Shown one piece after another: positions 35,701 to 46,792 of a stretch of DNA of 64,000 nt; the first letter of the stretch is position 1; every line of letters starts with the position of its first letter. Origin of the DNA: Paulownia fortunei (taxonomy: Eukaryota > Streptophyta > Magnoliopsida > Lamiales > Paulowniaceae); NCBI GenBank assembly GCA_019321725.1, contig CM033109.1, positions 12,121,993 through 12,185,992 on the forward strand, read 5' to 3'. The notes beneath the pieces are model-generated. The model was not told where the DNA came from, ran no database searches, and was given only the letters and a program-made list of their open reading frames with translations. The position numbers and the translations under genes are program-made.

Positions 35701-35828
35701 TGAATCTTTGATAACACAAATGTTGATATATAATTCTTGGCTATGTCCAAAAATTCATTTAAACCATTTATGTATCTAGAGCCACTCAATTCTAATTCAT
35801 TATCTAATTTCAATCCATAATTATACAA
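32701..35828 (-). pseudogene. Tnp2-type CACTA transposase
   Basis: Blocks on the minus strand from N to C terminus: transposase-associated domain (35828-35646, HCPCRRCGN); an acidic linker (35606-35268); a Tnp2 entry block (35252-35046, ELGYECMHACRNDCILFW); the core (34897-34649, FADDPRNVRLGLTTDSFNPFG); a frameshifted zinc-type block (34541-34341); a block at 34296-33859 with HNLDVMHIEKNICDALVGT; the DUF4218 block (33828-33421, LGPVSSRWMYLFERYLRTLK); and a DUF4216 block (33037-32831, VLKDVVLIFYT and FWCDWF). The last residues are cut at 32701 by a copia LTR. Several frameshifts show it is inactive. It would cut and paste the element through its CACTA ends. Confidence 0.9.
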
Positions 35829-36344
35829 CCTACTGATGATAGTAATTAGATAATTAATTTAAGTCATTCATGTTCATTAATGGCATGCATTGCTCTTTAG
35901 TAAGGGCCCTATCTCATTCAAGAACGTACACTTATTTGTGGTTTGATAAGTATGACCATTTTGTTTCATGCACGTAAAAATTTTGGCAGCATCTCCCTAT
36001 AGTTCTCCAAGTACACATATTACAGCGTACCCGAGAACAAAGGGAGATACAAACCATAATAGTTAATCACGTACATGAGACAAATAGCATACTAATAGAA
36101 CCACATTAAGTACACATTTTCAAACTGTTCAAACTGGATAATTTAGAATTTAACATCAAATTTTAAAATTATTTAAAATTTTAAAATTTTTTGATGCTAA
36201 ATTCCAAATGGGGTCTAAGGTTTGTGAATGCATATGCATGACATGTATAGTTATAGCGTATTTAATAGGATAAACAAGACCATGAATTAGATATGAAGAC
36301 CTTAAGAAGTTTTGTTTAAACAAATATATAAAGTATTTTAAAGC
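35829..36344. other. Tnp2 upstream DNA with a small foldback
   Basis: No coding sequence. An imperfect foldback of about 30-bp AT-rich arms lies at 36138-36206 (tttaacatcaaattttaaaat against attttaaaattttttgatgc), possibly a tiny MITE. Confidence 0.5.
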
Positions 36345-36470
36345 ATCAGGATTGGGCTTGAGTCTGGGTTTAAAAACTAAAACTTAAAACCCACCTCAAA
36401 ATCTATTTGTGATTTCAAAACCCGCTCCAAGCAAGGTGGTTTTGGGATTGTCCGTGTTTTATAATTTTAT
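36345..36470. repeat. Direct repeat partner of 37668-37795
   Basis: Shares the phrase aaaaactaaaactta and a following run of cgctccaag-type words with 37668-37795, in the same orientation, 1.3 kb apart. Confidence 0.5.
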
Positions 36471-37667
36471 TTGTTAGGTCTTTTTTTAATTGAAAAAAAT
36501 GTAACATTATGAGATTTTGTCTATGTTTGTGTATATTTATTGTTGAACACTCACAAAAATCATAACAAACTCATGTATGCATAATATAATAATTAATAAT
36601 TTTATTCCTAATTTTTTCTGAAGGGTTATTTAGTTATTAAAACTAATTATATTCCATTTATGCCATTCATTTATAATTACCAATCATGGGATTGGAATCA
36701 AGTGATGAATGATGATTTCATTCATTTCTCATTCCTTGTACATATCAAGTATAGAAAATGATATACTCATATCTTTCTTCTTCCACCATTATTCCATTCC
36801 TGTCGAATTCTATTCCTGCATACCAATTTTTGCTATATGTTAATGGACCACACTAATAGTAAAATAATTAAATATCCCAACTTTAATTAATTTATTTATG
36901 AACTATTTTAGTTCATAATCCATAATCTTAATCATATTTTATATAACACTTACATATTAAGATTATGGTTATATTAATAAATAGGATAAGCACATCAATA
37001 TGCACAAATTCAAGTATGAAATATTATTTTATTAATTCAGCAAGTAATATACTAATACATCTTTTTAGGGCACTGTCCATACCATATACATCTTATGTGC
37101 AAATATTATTTGGTTCATTAATATGGTGTCTCATTGATCCTCAACTTGAGTTATTTTAAAACTAAAGCCAAAGAGCTATATTCCACAATTGCCTCCTGTA
37201 CGCGACCATGTCCATAGGTTTGTATGGTGTAGGAACTTCATTAAATTTAATAATATATAAATAAAAATAAAGAAAGATTATTATATTAATATTAATTTGA
37301 ATATGATTATTTTTATAGAAATTTAAAAAAATAACTTAATTAGCTTGATGGGCACTATTCTAATCCATAGAAAGGCAGAAGACATTGGTGAGTTTACAGA
37401 GAGCAGGTTGTTGAGTGAATGAAACATTGAGAAACTGGTGTAATTTTCTTGCCAAAATGACAATAATAAACTCAGGTTATTCTTGATATAGTCTCATTCC
37501 CATGTTATATTGGTATCATAACTGATGGATTATATGGCAATTTTATCTGTTTTATCCTTGGGAATATATTTAACATACACATATTTCTTATATATTTATA
37601 TAATAAATTTACATCACAAAAGTACATATATAATACAAATATATATATATACACAATATTTATTGGA
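36471..37667. other. No recognisable gene
   Basis: Very AT-rich. Short frames at 36965-37159 and 37525-37761 have no recognisable domain. Confidence 0.5.
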
Positions 37668-37795
37668 TCGGGTTCAAGTCCAAAAACTAAAACTTAAGAC
37701 TCGCTCCAAGAAACATTTAAGGTTTCAAAGTCTACCCCAACTAGGATGGGTTCAGGTTTGACATGGACCTGTTGCCATCTCTAAGAAAATAGCCT
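37668..37795. repeat. Possible hAT-type terminus
   Basis: Its minus strand starts TTAGAGATGGCAACAGGTCC and runs into a gggttcaagtcc-like composition, which resembles ends of plant hAT non-autonomous elements. The partner end was not found, so this is tentative. Confidence 0.3.
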
Positions 37796-38890
37796 TTCTC
37801 TTTTAAATACTATAATTAAATGTATTTTTAACTTATTAATGCTAATAATATTTTAAGTGAACCAAATGTTAAGTTATTATTTTTAAGTGTACTAAAACAA
37901 TATTAAGTTATTATTTTATGATATTTTTAATTTGAATTACAAATATAATATTTCGGACAACAATCCTCAAATTGAGTACAATATGAAAATATAATAAAAC
38001 CTCGATAAATAAATATTCGATAAATTATTAATATTGCTTCAATAATAAAAAAATTTGAATCCCCACTTCAGCCAATATACTAAATTAATAATCTCGCTAA
38101 ATACATAAAATGATAAAAAAAATTAAATAGTTTAGGGCACAACAAGATATAATTAATAATTGGAAAATTATATATAATTTACAATATTGAAGAGATTTTT
38201 TGTTGACAACTTCTATTTTCCCAATTCAACTCTTTTACAAAATATACTTCACCAAGGATCTGAATATTTTCCATGGATTTTACTCCTTCAATCAACTGAT
38301 TTTCGGAAAGTTGCAAAAGAAAGTTGTAACCTTTCTTCTTAGCTTTCAATAGCATTAAGAATCACATCATTCCCATATATATAGCAATAGTTATGATCAT
38401 TCTCATTTATAGCAAAAGTTATAACCAAAATATTGAAACTTGCCTACAAAAGATGGGAAACAACATATATTAGAAACTATTTATTTGTTTCATTTTCATT
38501 GTCGATCTTTTTTCTTTTATTTTTTATTTTGATAAATGTTTTCAATTAGTAGCGTGAAAATACATCAAGAAATACAAAAATTATTAAAAGTAATATTTAT
38601 AAAATAATTATGCAAAATTACATATAAAACTTCTTAAATTTCATCAAACTCATGCATGAATCTTTGTAAAAGAAAAGGTATATGTACAAAAGTAATTACA
38701 ATATAAATTTTTTTATAAATTAATGCATTATTCATTTATCAATAAATAAATAACCTCTCTTAAATAATTTATAGAGATTTTATGGTAATGGATGTAATTG
38801 ATAAAAAATTTATTGGACTAAAATTGAGTAGTGAAGACAAATGACCAAATTTGATCGACTAATAGCTCACAAGACTAAAAAATACATTAG
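37796..38890. other. No recognisable feature
   Basis: Extremely AT-rich DNA without open frames or matched repeats. Confidence 0.5.
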
Positions 38891-39412
38891 GCCTTGTTGG
38901 AAATTAAGTTGGGATGGATTAAGTTTCCTAATTAGTTTGGAATTCTTCCTTGTATAGGAAGAGAGATATATGGATTCTTCCTTGTGTAGGAAGAGATATA
39001 TATGGATTTTTCCTTGTGTAGAAAGAGAGATATAAATGTGTGAGTGAATCATATTCTCCCAAAAGAGAACTCTCCATATCCATATCTCTCCTAAAATTTC
39101 TCTCTACATCTTTCTTGAAGCATCACCATAAACTCCAAGAATTTGAGATGTGTATATAGTGGATAGCTCTACTAGTTATCCACCACCAAGAATAAAAGAT
39201 ATGTTTGTGGATGATTTGAGTATGAAATGTTGAAGAAATGTTCGTAGTTTAATATAAAGGAAGCTTGTAGATGACCTTGATTCGAAATAAGGGGATTGAC
39301 AATTTGCTGCATATGGTAATATCCATTCACTTATATATATATGTGTGTGTTGTGTGTATGTGTGTGTTGATTCATATTGTTGATTATTAGCTTAAAGCCC
39401 TAGAATAAGGCA
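38891..39412 (+). repeat. Possible short copia LTR with a hairpin tandem repeat
   Basis: A TGTTGGAAATTAAG start (about 38892) and a CT-rich middle suit a short copia LTR, but no end or primer site was found. Three copies of a 34-bp unit (ggattcttccttgtgtaggaagagat-like) lie at 38939-39035; each unit folds on itself through cttcct/aggaag. A GT-rich microsatellite is at 39340-39372. Confidence 0.35.
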
Positions 39413-39707
39413 TTAAACCTACAAGTTTTCTTTAATTATTTTATAAATTAATTTGTTCCCCGTGCATCGTTATGTGTAATGACTATTTAAAAACATGCAT
39501 GTGTAACTAGTTATAAATGTGATACAAATCATTAATAACTTCTTATTACATACAATTAAAATTGAATGTCCGATTGGTGCTGTTATTAAATTAGATTATT
39601 TTTCCGAATGTAAAATCAAAAAATCAAGTTGGTTTTTAAAAGTAATTTCATAACTATAACTAAAAAAAGGTAAAATGGTGTTTACAACCCTGAACTATTT
39701 GTGATGC

Positions 39708-39712
39708 ATTGT
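39708..39712. repeat. Target site duplication ATTGT, left copy
   Basis: Directly precedes the TGATAAG start of the gypsy 5' LTR; identical to 48392-48396. Confidence 0.85.
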
Positions 39713-41252
39713 TGATAAGTGCATATTTTGATATATTTTTGTATCAAATCATTTATACTTTTCTTGCTTTATTCTTGTTAATATTATTGTTTTATTAATG
39801 TTTTATGTTAGGGAATAAATGGAAGCATGTTTCCAAACTTGTGCAGCTTTTGTAATTTGAGCATAACTTCATGATCAAAAGTCCTATAGATATGAATAGT
39901 ATTTCATTTGAAATCTAAGAGATAAAGGTACAACTTTTCTGTTGGAAGCTCAACCCAATTCAGTCTTGATTATAACATAAAATTCATCCAAGTAGTTGCA
40001 CAAAACGGATCATCAAAATTAGGATCAGAGTTCAGCCTAGTATTGACTTATTTTACCAATTAGATTATATCTCTTGAGCCCAAATTTATTTTGAGCTGAA
40101 ATTCAGATATGTTATACAAAAGAGGTAAATAAACAAGTTTGCTAAGAAAGATAGTGAGAAAATGTGTAAAAATGATAAAAACATAGGCTGCAAGTTGTTG
40201 TTGCTGTTAAAGGATGGCTCTTGGACATGACTCGGTAATTTGACCATATCTCCTTCATCCAACCACCAAATTTGACAAGAGATATATGAAAATATATCAG
40301 TGTCGAAAGATCTACAATTTTGATTCTTTTTACACATCTTCAAAATCTGACTGTATCTGACCGAACAATGTAATTCAATTTAGTGGGTGAAAACTTGGTG
40401 TAAAAACTTACCAACTCTTGGCAACTAGCATACCACTTAATAAACCCCTCCATTATTTGTTTGGTCTCTAGCTTACTCTAAGTAATATAAATAGGCCACA
40501 TATTAAGCTTGTAAGAGAGGGGGATAGAGGGTTTCTTTAGGCTAAGTTTTCCATTTGTATGTTTTCTAGTAGTAATAGAAATGCATTCTCTAGTTTCTCT
40601 TATATTTTTAGTCTTTGCTACTTTTATTATGTCTTTCTAAATTTCATTTTGCTGAGGACAAAAGGTGAACTTGTTGATGGAGGAAGAGGAATAGTTATAA
40701 GGGTAGAAAATATTTAAGTATGTTGTATTATTATTTTAATTTTTAATTTAAACCTTACTTGGTTCATTTAGTTTATTGTACGGTTTTACTCCACCGACTA
40801 CTAATGTGAAACCTTGATTTGTTGTTGATGAAAGTATGCATAAATGTTTGATCCCATAAATAAGTGTTGGCATGAAGAGATAATTTACAATAGTAAGATA
40901 ATATCATGATTACCTTATTGCATAAGTTATTTGATAATATCTTCCCATTGGAACCTTCATTATGTATGGATTCCAATTGTGGCAATTAATAGAGGTAAAA
41001 AGAATAAATAACCATTTCTCTATCCAAAACTCAAGAGTGGATCCCTAATCCTCAGTACTTTTATTACTTCGGGTTTCTTTAGTTACAACATACATTAATT
41101 GTTTATATATTTTGATTTACATAAACTCCATCTTTTTAGAAATATAAACTTGAATTCTTTAAACAACTTTCTTGTAGATCGACCTTGGACTCACGAGAAA
41201 TTTATTACTTAATACAACCTGTACTTGGGTTTGCAATCTTAAAGTTGCAGCA
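39713..41252 (+). repeat. 5' LTR of the complete Athila-like insertion
   Basis: It starts TGATAAGTGC and ends GTTGCAGCA, 1540 bp. It aligns by eye throughout with 46793-48391 at moderate divergence, so the insertion is not recent. A TATA box (tataaatag, 40486-40494) is followed by the attaagcttgtaagag phrase, the likely transcript start area. Confidence 0.9.
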
Positions 41253-41258
41253 AGTTTT

Positions 41259-41276
41259 TGGCGCCGTTGTCAGGGA
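41259..41276 (+). other. Primer-binding site, tRNA-Asp type
   Basis: TGGCGCCGTTGTCAGGGA, six bases after the LTR, nearly the standard Athila primer site TGGCGCCGTTGCCGGGGA. Confidence 0.9.
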
Positions 41277-41454
41277 AGGCAAGGTAAGTATTCAGGTTTG
41301 TTAATATTTTTCCATTGTAAATATAGTTTGTTTATTTTTTTTATGGATATATATGGTTATATGGTATCATAGTTATAATTCTCGACATTTAGTTAGAAAT
41401 AATTCTAAAACTTCATTTGGAAATTTATTTGAATCATCTCCACACACTTCCACC

Positions 41455-42540
41455 ATGGCTGAAAATAAAAGTGTTTAGGATGAAAATAAGAATCAATAGG
41501 TGCATGCCATGTGTTATTATTTGCAAGCTCCTCAAAATTCTTTTCCTTCTTATTTCATTTTTCCTCTGAATGCAAATAACTTTCGATTCAAGTCAGGTAT
41601 GATCCCTTTACTTCCTAATTTCTATGGTTTAGACTCTGAAAGCCCTTACTTGCAATTAAAAGATTTTGATGAAGTATGTGCCATTTTTAATGATCAAACT
41701 TGTACAAATGAGATTGTTAAGCTCAAATTATTTTCTTTTTCTTTAAAAGATAAATCAAAAAATTGGCTTAATTCTTTAAAATTTAGGTCAATTGGCACAT
41801 GGCAAGAAATACAAGCTGAATTTTTGAAAAAATTCTTTCCAACTCATAAAACTAATGCTTTGAAAAGACAAATTCAAATTTTTTCTCAAAATTCTAATGA
41901 AGCTTTCTTTCAATGTTGATAAAGATTTAAAGATTTGTTAAATTCATGCCCACATCATGGTTTTGAAAAATGGTGCTTAATTAGTTTCTTTTATGAAGGT
42001 GTAACTCCTAAAACTAAACAATTTATTAAAATAATGTGTAATGATGAGTTTCTTGATAAAGAACCTGATGAAGCCCTAGAATATCTAGATCATTTGGCAT
42101 AAAACTCTCAATCATGGCATAGTGTTAATTCTTCTGAGGTTCTATTAGATCTAATTTTGCTAATAGTAATAAAGGAAAATATTACCTTAACCAAGAAGAT
42201 GATCTAAATGCTAGGATTGCTTGTTTAACAAGAAAAGTTGAAGCCATAGAACTTAAAAAAGTAAAGGAAATCAAATGTGTGCAAGAGGAAAAAGTTTATA
42301 GTAATTGTGAACTTTTGGGGCACTCCATTAATGAATGTCCAAACATTCCAGTACAAACAAATTTCATGAACACATTCAAAAAATCTTTCCATTCTCCATA
42401 TTCTGAAACTTACAATCTATAATGGAGAAATCATCCCAATTTCAGTTGGTGAGATGATAACCGTGCCTAACCGCTGTATTCACAAAAACCACCAAACTTT
42501 CATTCTTATCCAACTCCCATACAAAATCCTTTGAGGAGAC
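41455..42540 (+). pseudogene. Athila-like gag
   Basis: The ATG at 41455 (caccatgg context) is followed by two early stops. The longest clean part, 41500-41919, reads NNFRFKSGMIPLLPNFYGLD and LKDKSKNWLNSLKFRSIGTW, standard Athila capsid words. After a stop, KQFIKIMCNDEFLDKEPDEAL continues it. A decayed zinc-knuckle (GHSINECPN) lies near 42320. Gag would form the particle that packages element RNA. Confidence 0.85.
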
Positions 42541-42541
42541 T

Positions 42542-43704
42542 TTGCAAGCATTTATGCATGAACAAACAAACATCAATAATCAGACTTCACAAGCTATCAA
42601 TGAGATCAGAAGCATATTTTCAACACTGACAGCTTCTTTGTGTACTCATGAAAAAGGTAAATTTTCTGCTCAACCTCAACCTAATCCTTCCACTCAGTGT
42701 CATGTTTCTTTTTTAGGTGAAAATGCAGTCAAGGAGGCTAATTTAGTTACAACTCTTCGAAATGAAAAAGTTATTGACAAGACTATTCATCCCAAGGAGA
42801 AAGTTTCTAATCTATCTCTGGAAATGAAGAATGGAAATAGTCTTGATGATGAAGGTAAATTTAAAGAAGGTAAGTGTGAAAATGATGAAAAAGAAAAATA
42901 TTTGCCTCCAACACCCTTTCCTCAAAGATTGATAGCAACTCAGAAATTGAACTTAAATGCTGAAATTTTTGAAATTTTAAACAAGTGAAGATTAATATTC
43001 CATTGTTGGATGCAATTAAGCAAGTTCCACCTTATGCCAAATTTTTGAAAGATTTGTGTACAATCAAAAGAAAACATTACATACAAAAGAAAGCATTTTT
43101 AACTAAAAGTGTTAGTTCAATCATTCAACAATTCACTCCACCCAAGTACAAAGATATAGGTTGTCCAACCATTTTATGTATCATAGAAAATACTAGAATA
43201 GAGCGTGCTTTGCTTGATCTTGGTACTAGTGTAAATCTTCTACCTTTCTCAGTTTATGAACAGTTAGGTTTGGAAGAACTTAAAATAACTTCTGTTGTAC
43301 CTCAACTAGCTGACCATTCGATTAAAATTCCAAAGAAAATAGTAGAAGATGTGTTGGTACAAATTGATAAGTTTTACTTTCCAGTTGATTTCATTATTTT
43401 GGATATAGAGCCTATTGCACAAACACATACACAAATTCCTATCATTTTGGGTTGTCCTTTTCTTGCAACTTCAAATACTTTTATCAACTGTAGGAATGGT
43501 ATTTTGAAGTTATCATTTGGAAATATGACTTTGGAACTAAATGTGTTTAATGTTTGTATGCAACCTGCAGAAGATGTTGAAGTACAGGAAGTGGATTCAA
43601 TTAAGGAACTTATTCATGAATACTTTACTACCACTAACTCTTCAGATTCTTTGAAAACTTGTTTCGAAAGTGAAAGTATTTGTAAAAAGGCACACACTAA
43701 TTAA
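42542..43704 (+). pseudogene. Athila-like gag-pol linker and protease
   Basis: Two overlapping open frames. 42542-42988 is a low-complexity linker ending LNAEIFEILNK. 42985-43704 has VPPYAKFLKDLCTIKRK and then the retroviral-type aspartic protease: active-site strand LLDLGTSVNLLP (family DxGAS, here DLGTS), later IPIILGCPFLATSNTFI. The active Asp is retained. A stop at the frame overlap and the loss of RT just after 43704 leave it non-functional as part of a polyprotein. The junction to the reversed segment is at 43705/43706. Confidence 0.85.
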
Positions 43705-43705
43705 A

Positions 43706-44815
43706 TATTTTTCTTGAAATTTTATTATCATGAAAATATTTGATTCTTGTTTTATAAATTTTAGAATTCTCATATGCATAATTTCTCAATTCTTAAAGTT
43801 CATTGATTTGCAATTTGCTCAATTTTAAAACTTTATCAAGGTTGAAGTTAAACATTTTGATTGCCTAATAAGCTTTATGTTCAAGTTCAATAGGTAAATG
43901 ACAAGGTTTTTTATAAACTATTTTATAAGAAGACATGCCTAATGATATTTTGAAAGTAGTTCTATATGCCCAACGTGTATCGGCAAGTCTAAGAGACCAA
44001 TCTTTACGGTTTGGGTTAACTATTTTCTCCAAAATTTATTTTATCTCCCTATTTGCAAGTTCAACTTGTCCATTTGTCCGAGGGTGATAAGGGGTTGCAA
44101 TTTTATGTATGATTCCATATTTCCTCATTAAAGTTTCGAAAACTTTGTTACAAAAATATTTTCCCCCATCACTGATAATAGATTTAAGAATTCCAAATTG
44201 ACTTAAAATATTTTCTTTCAAAAAATTTATCACTATTTTGTGATCATTGTTTCGATAAGGAATTTTCTCAATCCATTTTGAAACATAATCTATGGCAACC
44301 AATATATAAAGAAAACCAAATGATAATGGAAATGGTCCCATAAAATCAATACATCAACAGTCAAAGATTTCAATCACTAGGATAGGATGTAGGGGCATCA
44401 TATTTCTCTTTAAAAAGGACCCTAATTTTTGACAATTTTCGCAACTTTTGCAAAAAGTATAAGTGTCTTTGAAAAGAGTTAGGCCATTAAAATCCACATT
44501 GCAAGATTTTTGCAATAGTTTTCTTTATAGAAAAATGACCACCACATGCTTTTGAATGCTAAAATTTGACAATTTTACCTATCTCATTATCAGGCACACA
44601 TCTTCAAAAGATTTGATTCGGATAGTATTTGAATAGGTATGGATCATCCCAATAAATATTTTTAACCTCAGTCAAAAACTTCTTTTTATCTTGAGAGTTC
44701 CAATGTGATGACATCTTTCCTATCACAAGAAAATTAACAATGTTAGCAAACCAAGGTAAAATAGAAATATTAAATAGTTGTTCATCCGGGAAAGTGTCAT
44801 TAATTGGTCTGGTTC
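43706..44815 (-). pseudogene. Inverted integrase segment of the same gypsy element
   Basis: The minus strand reads, from 44815 down, the RNase H-integrase linker, the zinc-binding part, and an open core at 44341-44036: MGPFPLSFGFLYILVAIDYV, then IISDGGKYFCNKVFE (second catalytic Asp) and YHPRTNGQVELANREIK (catalytic Glu region). It then reads the C-terminal part to 43706. It corresponds to about 20490-21570 of the first element, but in reverse relative to its own gag and LOG. The first catalytic Asp survives in the VAIDYV phrase. Decayed by stops outside the core. Confidence 0.9.
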
Positions 44816-45068
44816 AGCAAAAACCTATAGGTATTCTTAATGTTAATGGTTTTATGATGGTTTGCTATCTTTTGTAGATCGTGTTGTGAAAAAAGGTTTT
44901 ATTTCACCATCTGCGAGAAGAATCCTCATTTCTACTCTAACACTTGACCAGCTGATTGATCAACTTTTAGCATATGTGTCAGAACCTAATCCAGCCTTGG
45001 CCAATGTGGATTGGTCCAACAGGAACAATGGTCGAAAATGCAAATTGCATTTGACTCTCAGTTTGTGA
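44816..45068 (+). pseudogene. LOG-like gene 3' fragment
   Basis: It begins at aaaaacctataggtattc, equivalent to about 23213 in the first copy. After a 1-base deletion near 44850 it stays open from 44862 to its natural stop: FISPSARRILIST, LDQLIDQLLAYV, ALANVDWSNRNNG, KLHLTLSL. This corresponds to roughly the last 85 residues of the LOG sequence in the first element and is better preserved there (DWSN where copy 1 has a stop). The active-site half is absent, so it cannot be an enzyme. Confidence 0.8.
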
Positions 45069-46792
45069 TACGTATTGTTTATGGTTTTATCTAATAGTAT
45101 GTATTTTTTTTGTTTGTTGTTTCAACTTTATTTTTTTAGCCACCCTTCAGGTGATATCTTTTAAACTCTACTTTCCAATCTATTTTTTGACATTGGGGAC
45201 AATGTCTCAATTAGGTTGGGTGAAGGGATAGTTGATATCATGACTTGTGTGTTCAATGTGTGTTTTTCTAGTTAAAAAATAAAATAAAAAATCAAGCGTG
45301 TTTTTTTATAGGTCCGTTGAAATCATGAAAAATTATGGTGAAGTAAAGGGTAATTGTAACACTCTTGAGACGCATCCCTATTTTTTGCATAACATGGCAA
45401 GTTTGTAAAGTTTTTAACAAATATTTGTGAATTACCAATTATTTTACTTTTTTTTAGTTGTAGAGGTTCTTCCAACTTCAATGATTAAAATTAAGAATGA
45501 ATAATATGATTTAATTGATGATGGGTGTTGTTTTGGACTTTGATGTTGTTATTTGGTTAATAAATATTTGCGATAATTATACTTAAATTTTGTTTTGTAC
45601 AAATACTTATGTTATTCAAATGAAGACAATCATGTCAAAATAGATAGTTTTTATGACCTTACTCTAATCATCACTTGGTTCCTCAACATATAAGGGTTGA
45701 GTATTAGAACTTTTACTTTTGGTCTGTCGAGCCAAATGACTGATCGTGCACCACTAGAAAAATAATTAAGGCATTAGGGTTTCTAACACCATTGTCAAAT
45801 CAGCTTGTTCCCCATATGATGTTTCTAGGGAACATCCATCTAGTAAACCATTTTGAGCCTTTCAATAAATAAATATTTTTTTTATAACCATATCTTTTTG
45901 CCTAACCTAAATATACTATTATCCAACCCTTATTCTAAAAATGATTAGAGTTTAAGAGACATTCAATTGACAGCTTGAACTTACAAAAGAAATTCAGGTC
46001 GGAATAAAAAATAATTGTGGGGGAGTTTTTTTTTCAAAAAAAAAACCAATAATAAAAAAAATAGAAATAAAAAAAATTTGCAAAGTGCTGCAAGTTGCAA
46101 TTGAAAATGAGATGTTGCAAGATGAATAAGAAGGGTCCAATTCAATAACAGTAGACCCCAATGTTGAAATTTGTGGAGTTTGAGAATTCTTCATCGATAA
46201 ACTCTATGTCTCTAATTTCATGAAGTTTTTAGAACCTTTGTTGCATCTTATCCTTTTATTTCTTAGCTACATCACTACCCTTCGGCCCCATTACAACCTT
46301 TGTTGAAAACCTTTTGATTTCGTGTGGTGCCTTCAGTGTAGTGGAGATTTGTACCAAAAGAAGAGCCTATGATGTTTAACTTTTCCGTTGGAGATTGGGT
46401 GATGGTTTTTGTAAGGTTTTATGAGAATTTACTTATTTGAAGCATGCATAGTTTTGTTACTATTGACATTAACTATCCACACACACACTTGAGTATGCTT
46501 CTTATTGTAGAAATGTATTGACTTTTGAATGACTAAGAGTTAAACTCAACACTTATTTGATTTTATTTCCATATTACTTTGTTGCTTTATGAGAATAAAA
46601 GTTGGAAAATAGTTATTATAGGTGTTTTTGGATATCACTGTTGAAAACTTTCACGAGACTATAAATCGTCCTCTATGGGCCACCTAGGATTTAAAGGCTT
46701 GTTGCATATGCTAAATGCAATTGTGATTTCCTACGAAAGTGGATTAGTTTATGTTTGTTTTAGGCTTGCTCGAGGACAAGCAAGGGTTAAGT
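45069..46792 (+). repeat. Gypsy 3' non-coding region
   Basis: Parallels 23463-24793 at first (gacattggggacaatg near 45189). A later part resembles other Athila 3' regions. It ends with a ctcgaggacaagcaagggt phrase, a decayed polypurine tract, just before the LTR. Confidence 0.7.

Larger units (their letters stand above)
28190..35900 (-). mobile_element. CACTA (En/Spm) transposon, right end uncertain
   Basis: The left terminus CACTACAAGAAA (28190-28201) is the standard end. It is followed by subterminal repeats, then two genes on the minus strand in the usual set-up: a Transposase_24/TnpA-like gene and a Tnp2-type transposase. Its 5' end should lie beyond 35828, but no TTTCTTGTAGTG was found up to 39.7 kb, so that end is lost or decayed. 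A family A copia LTR at 30748-32700 splits the element. Confidence 0.85.
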
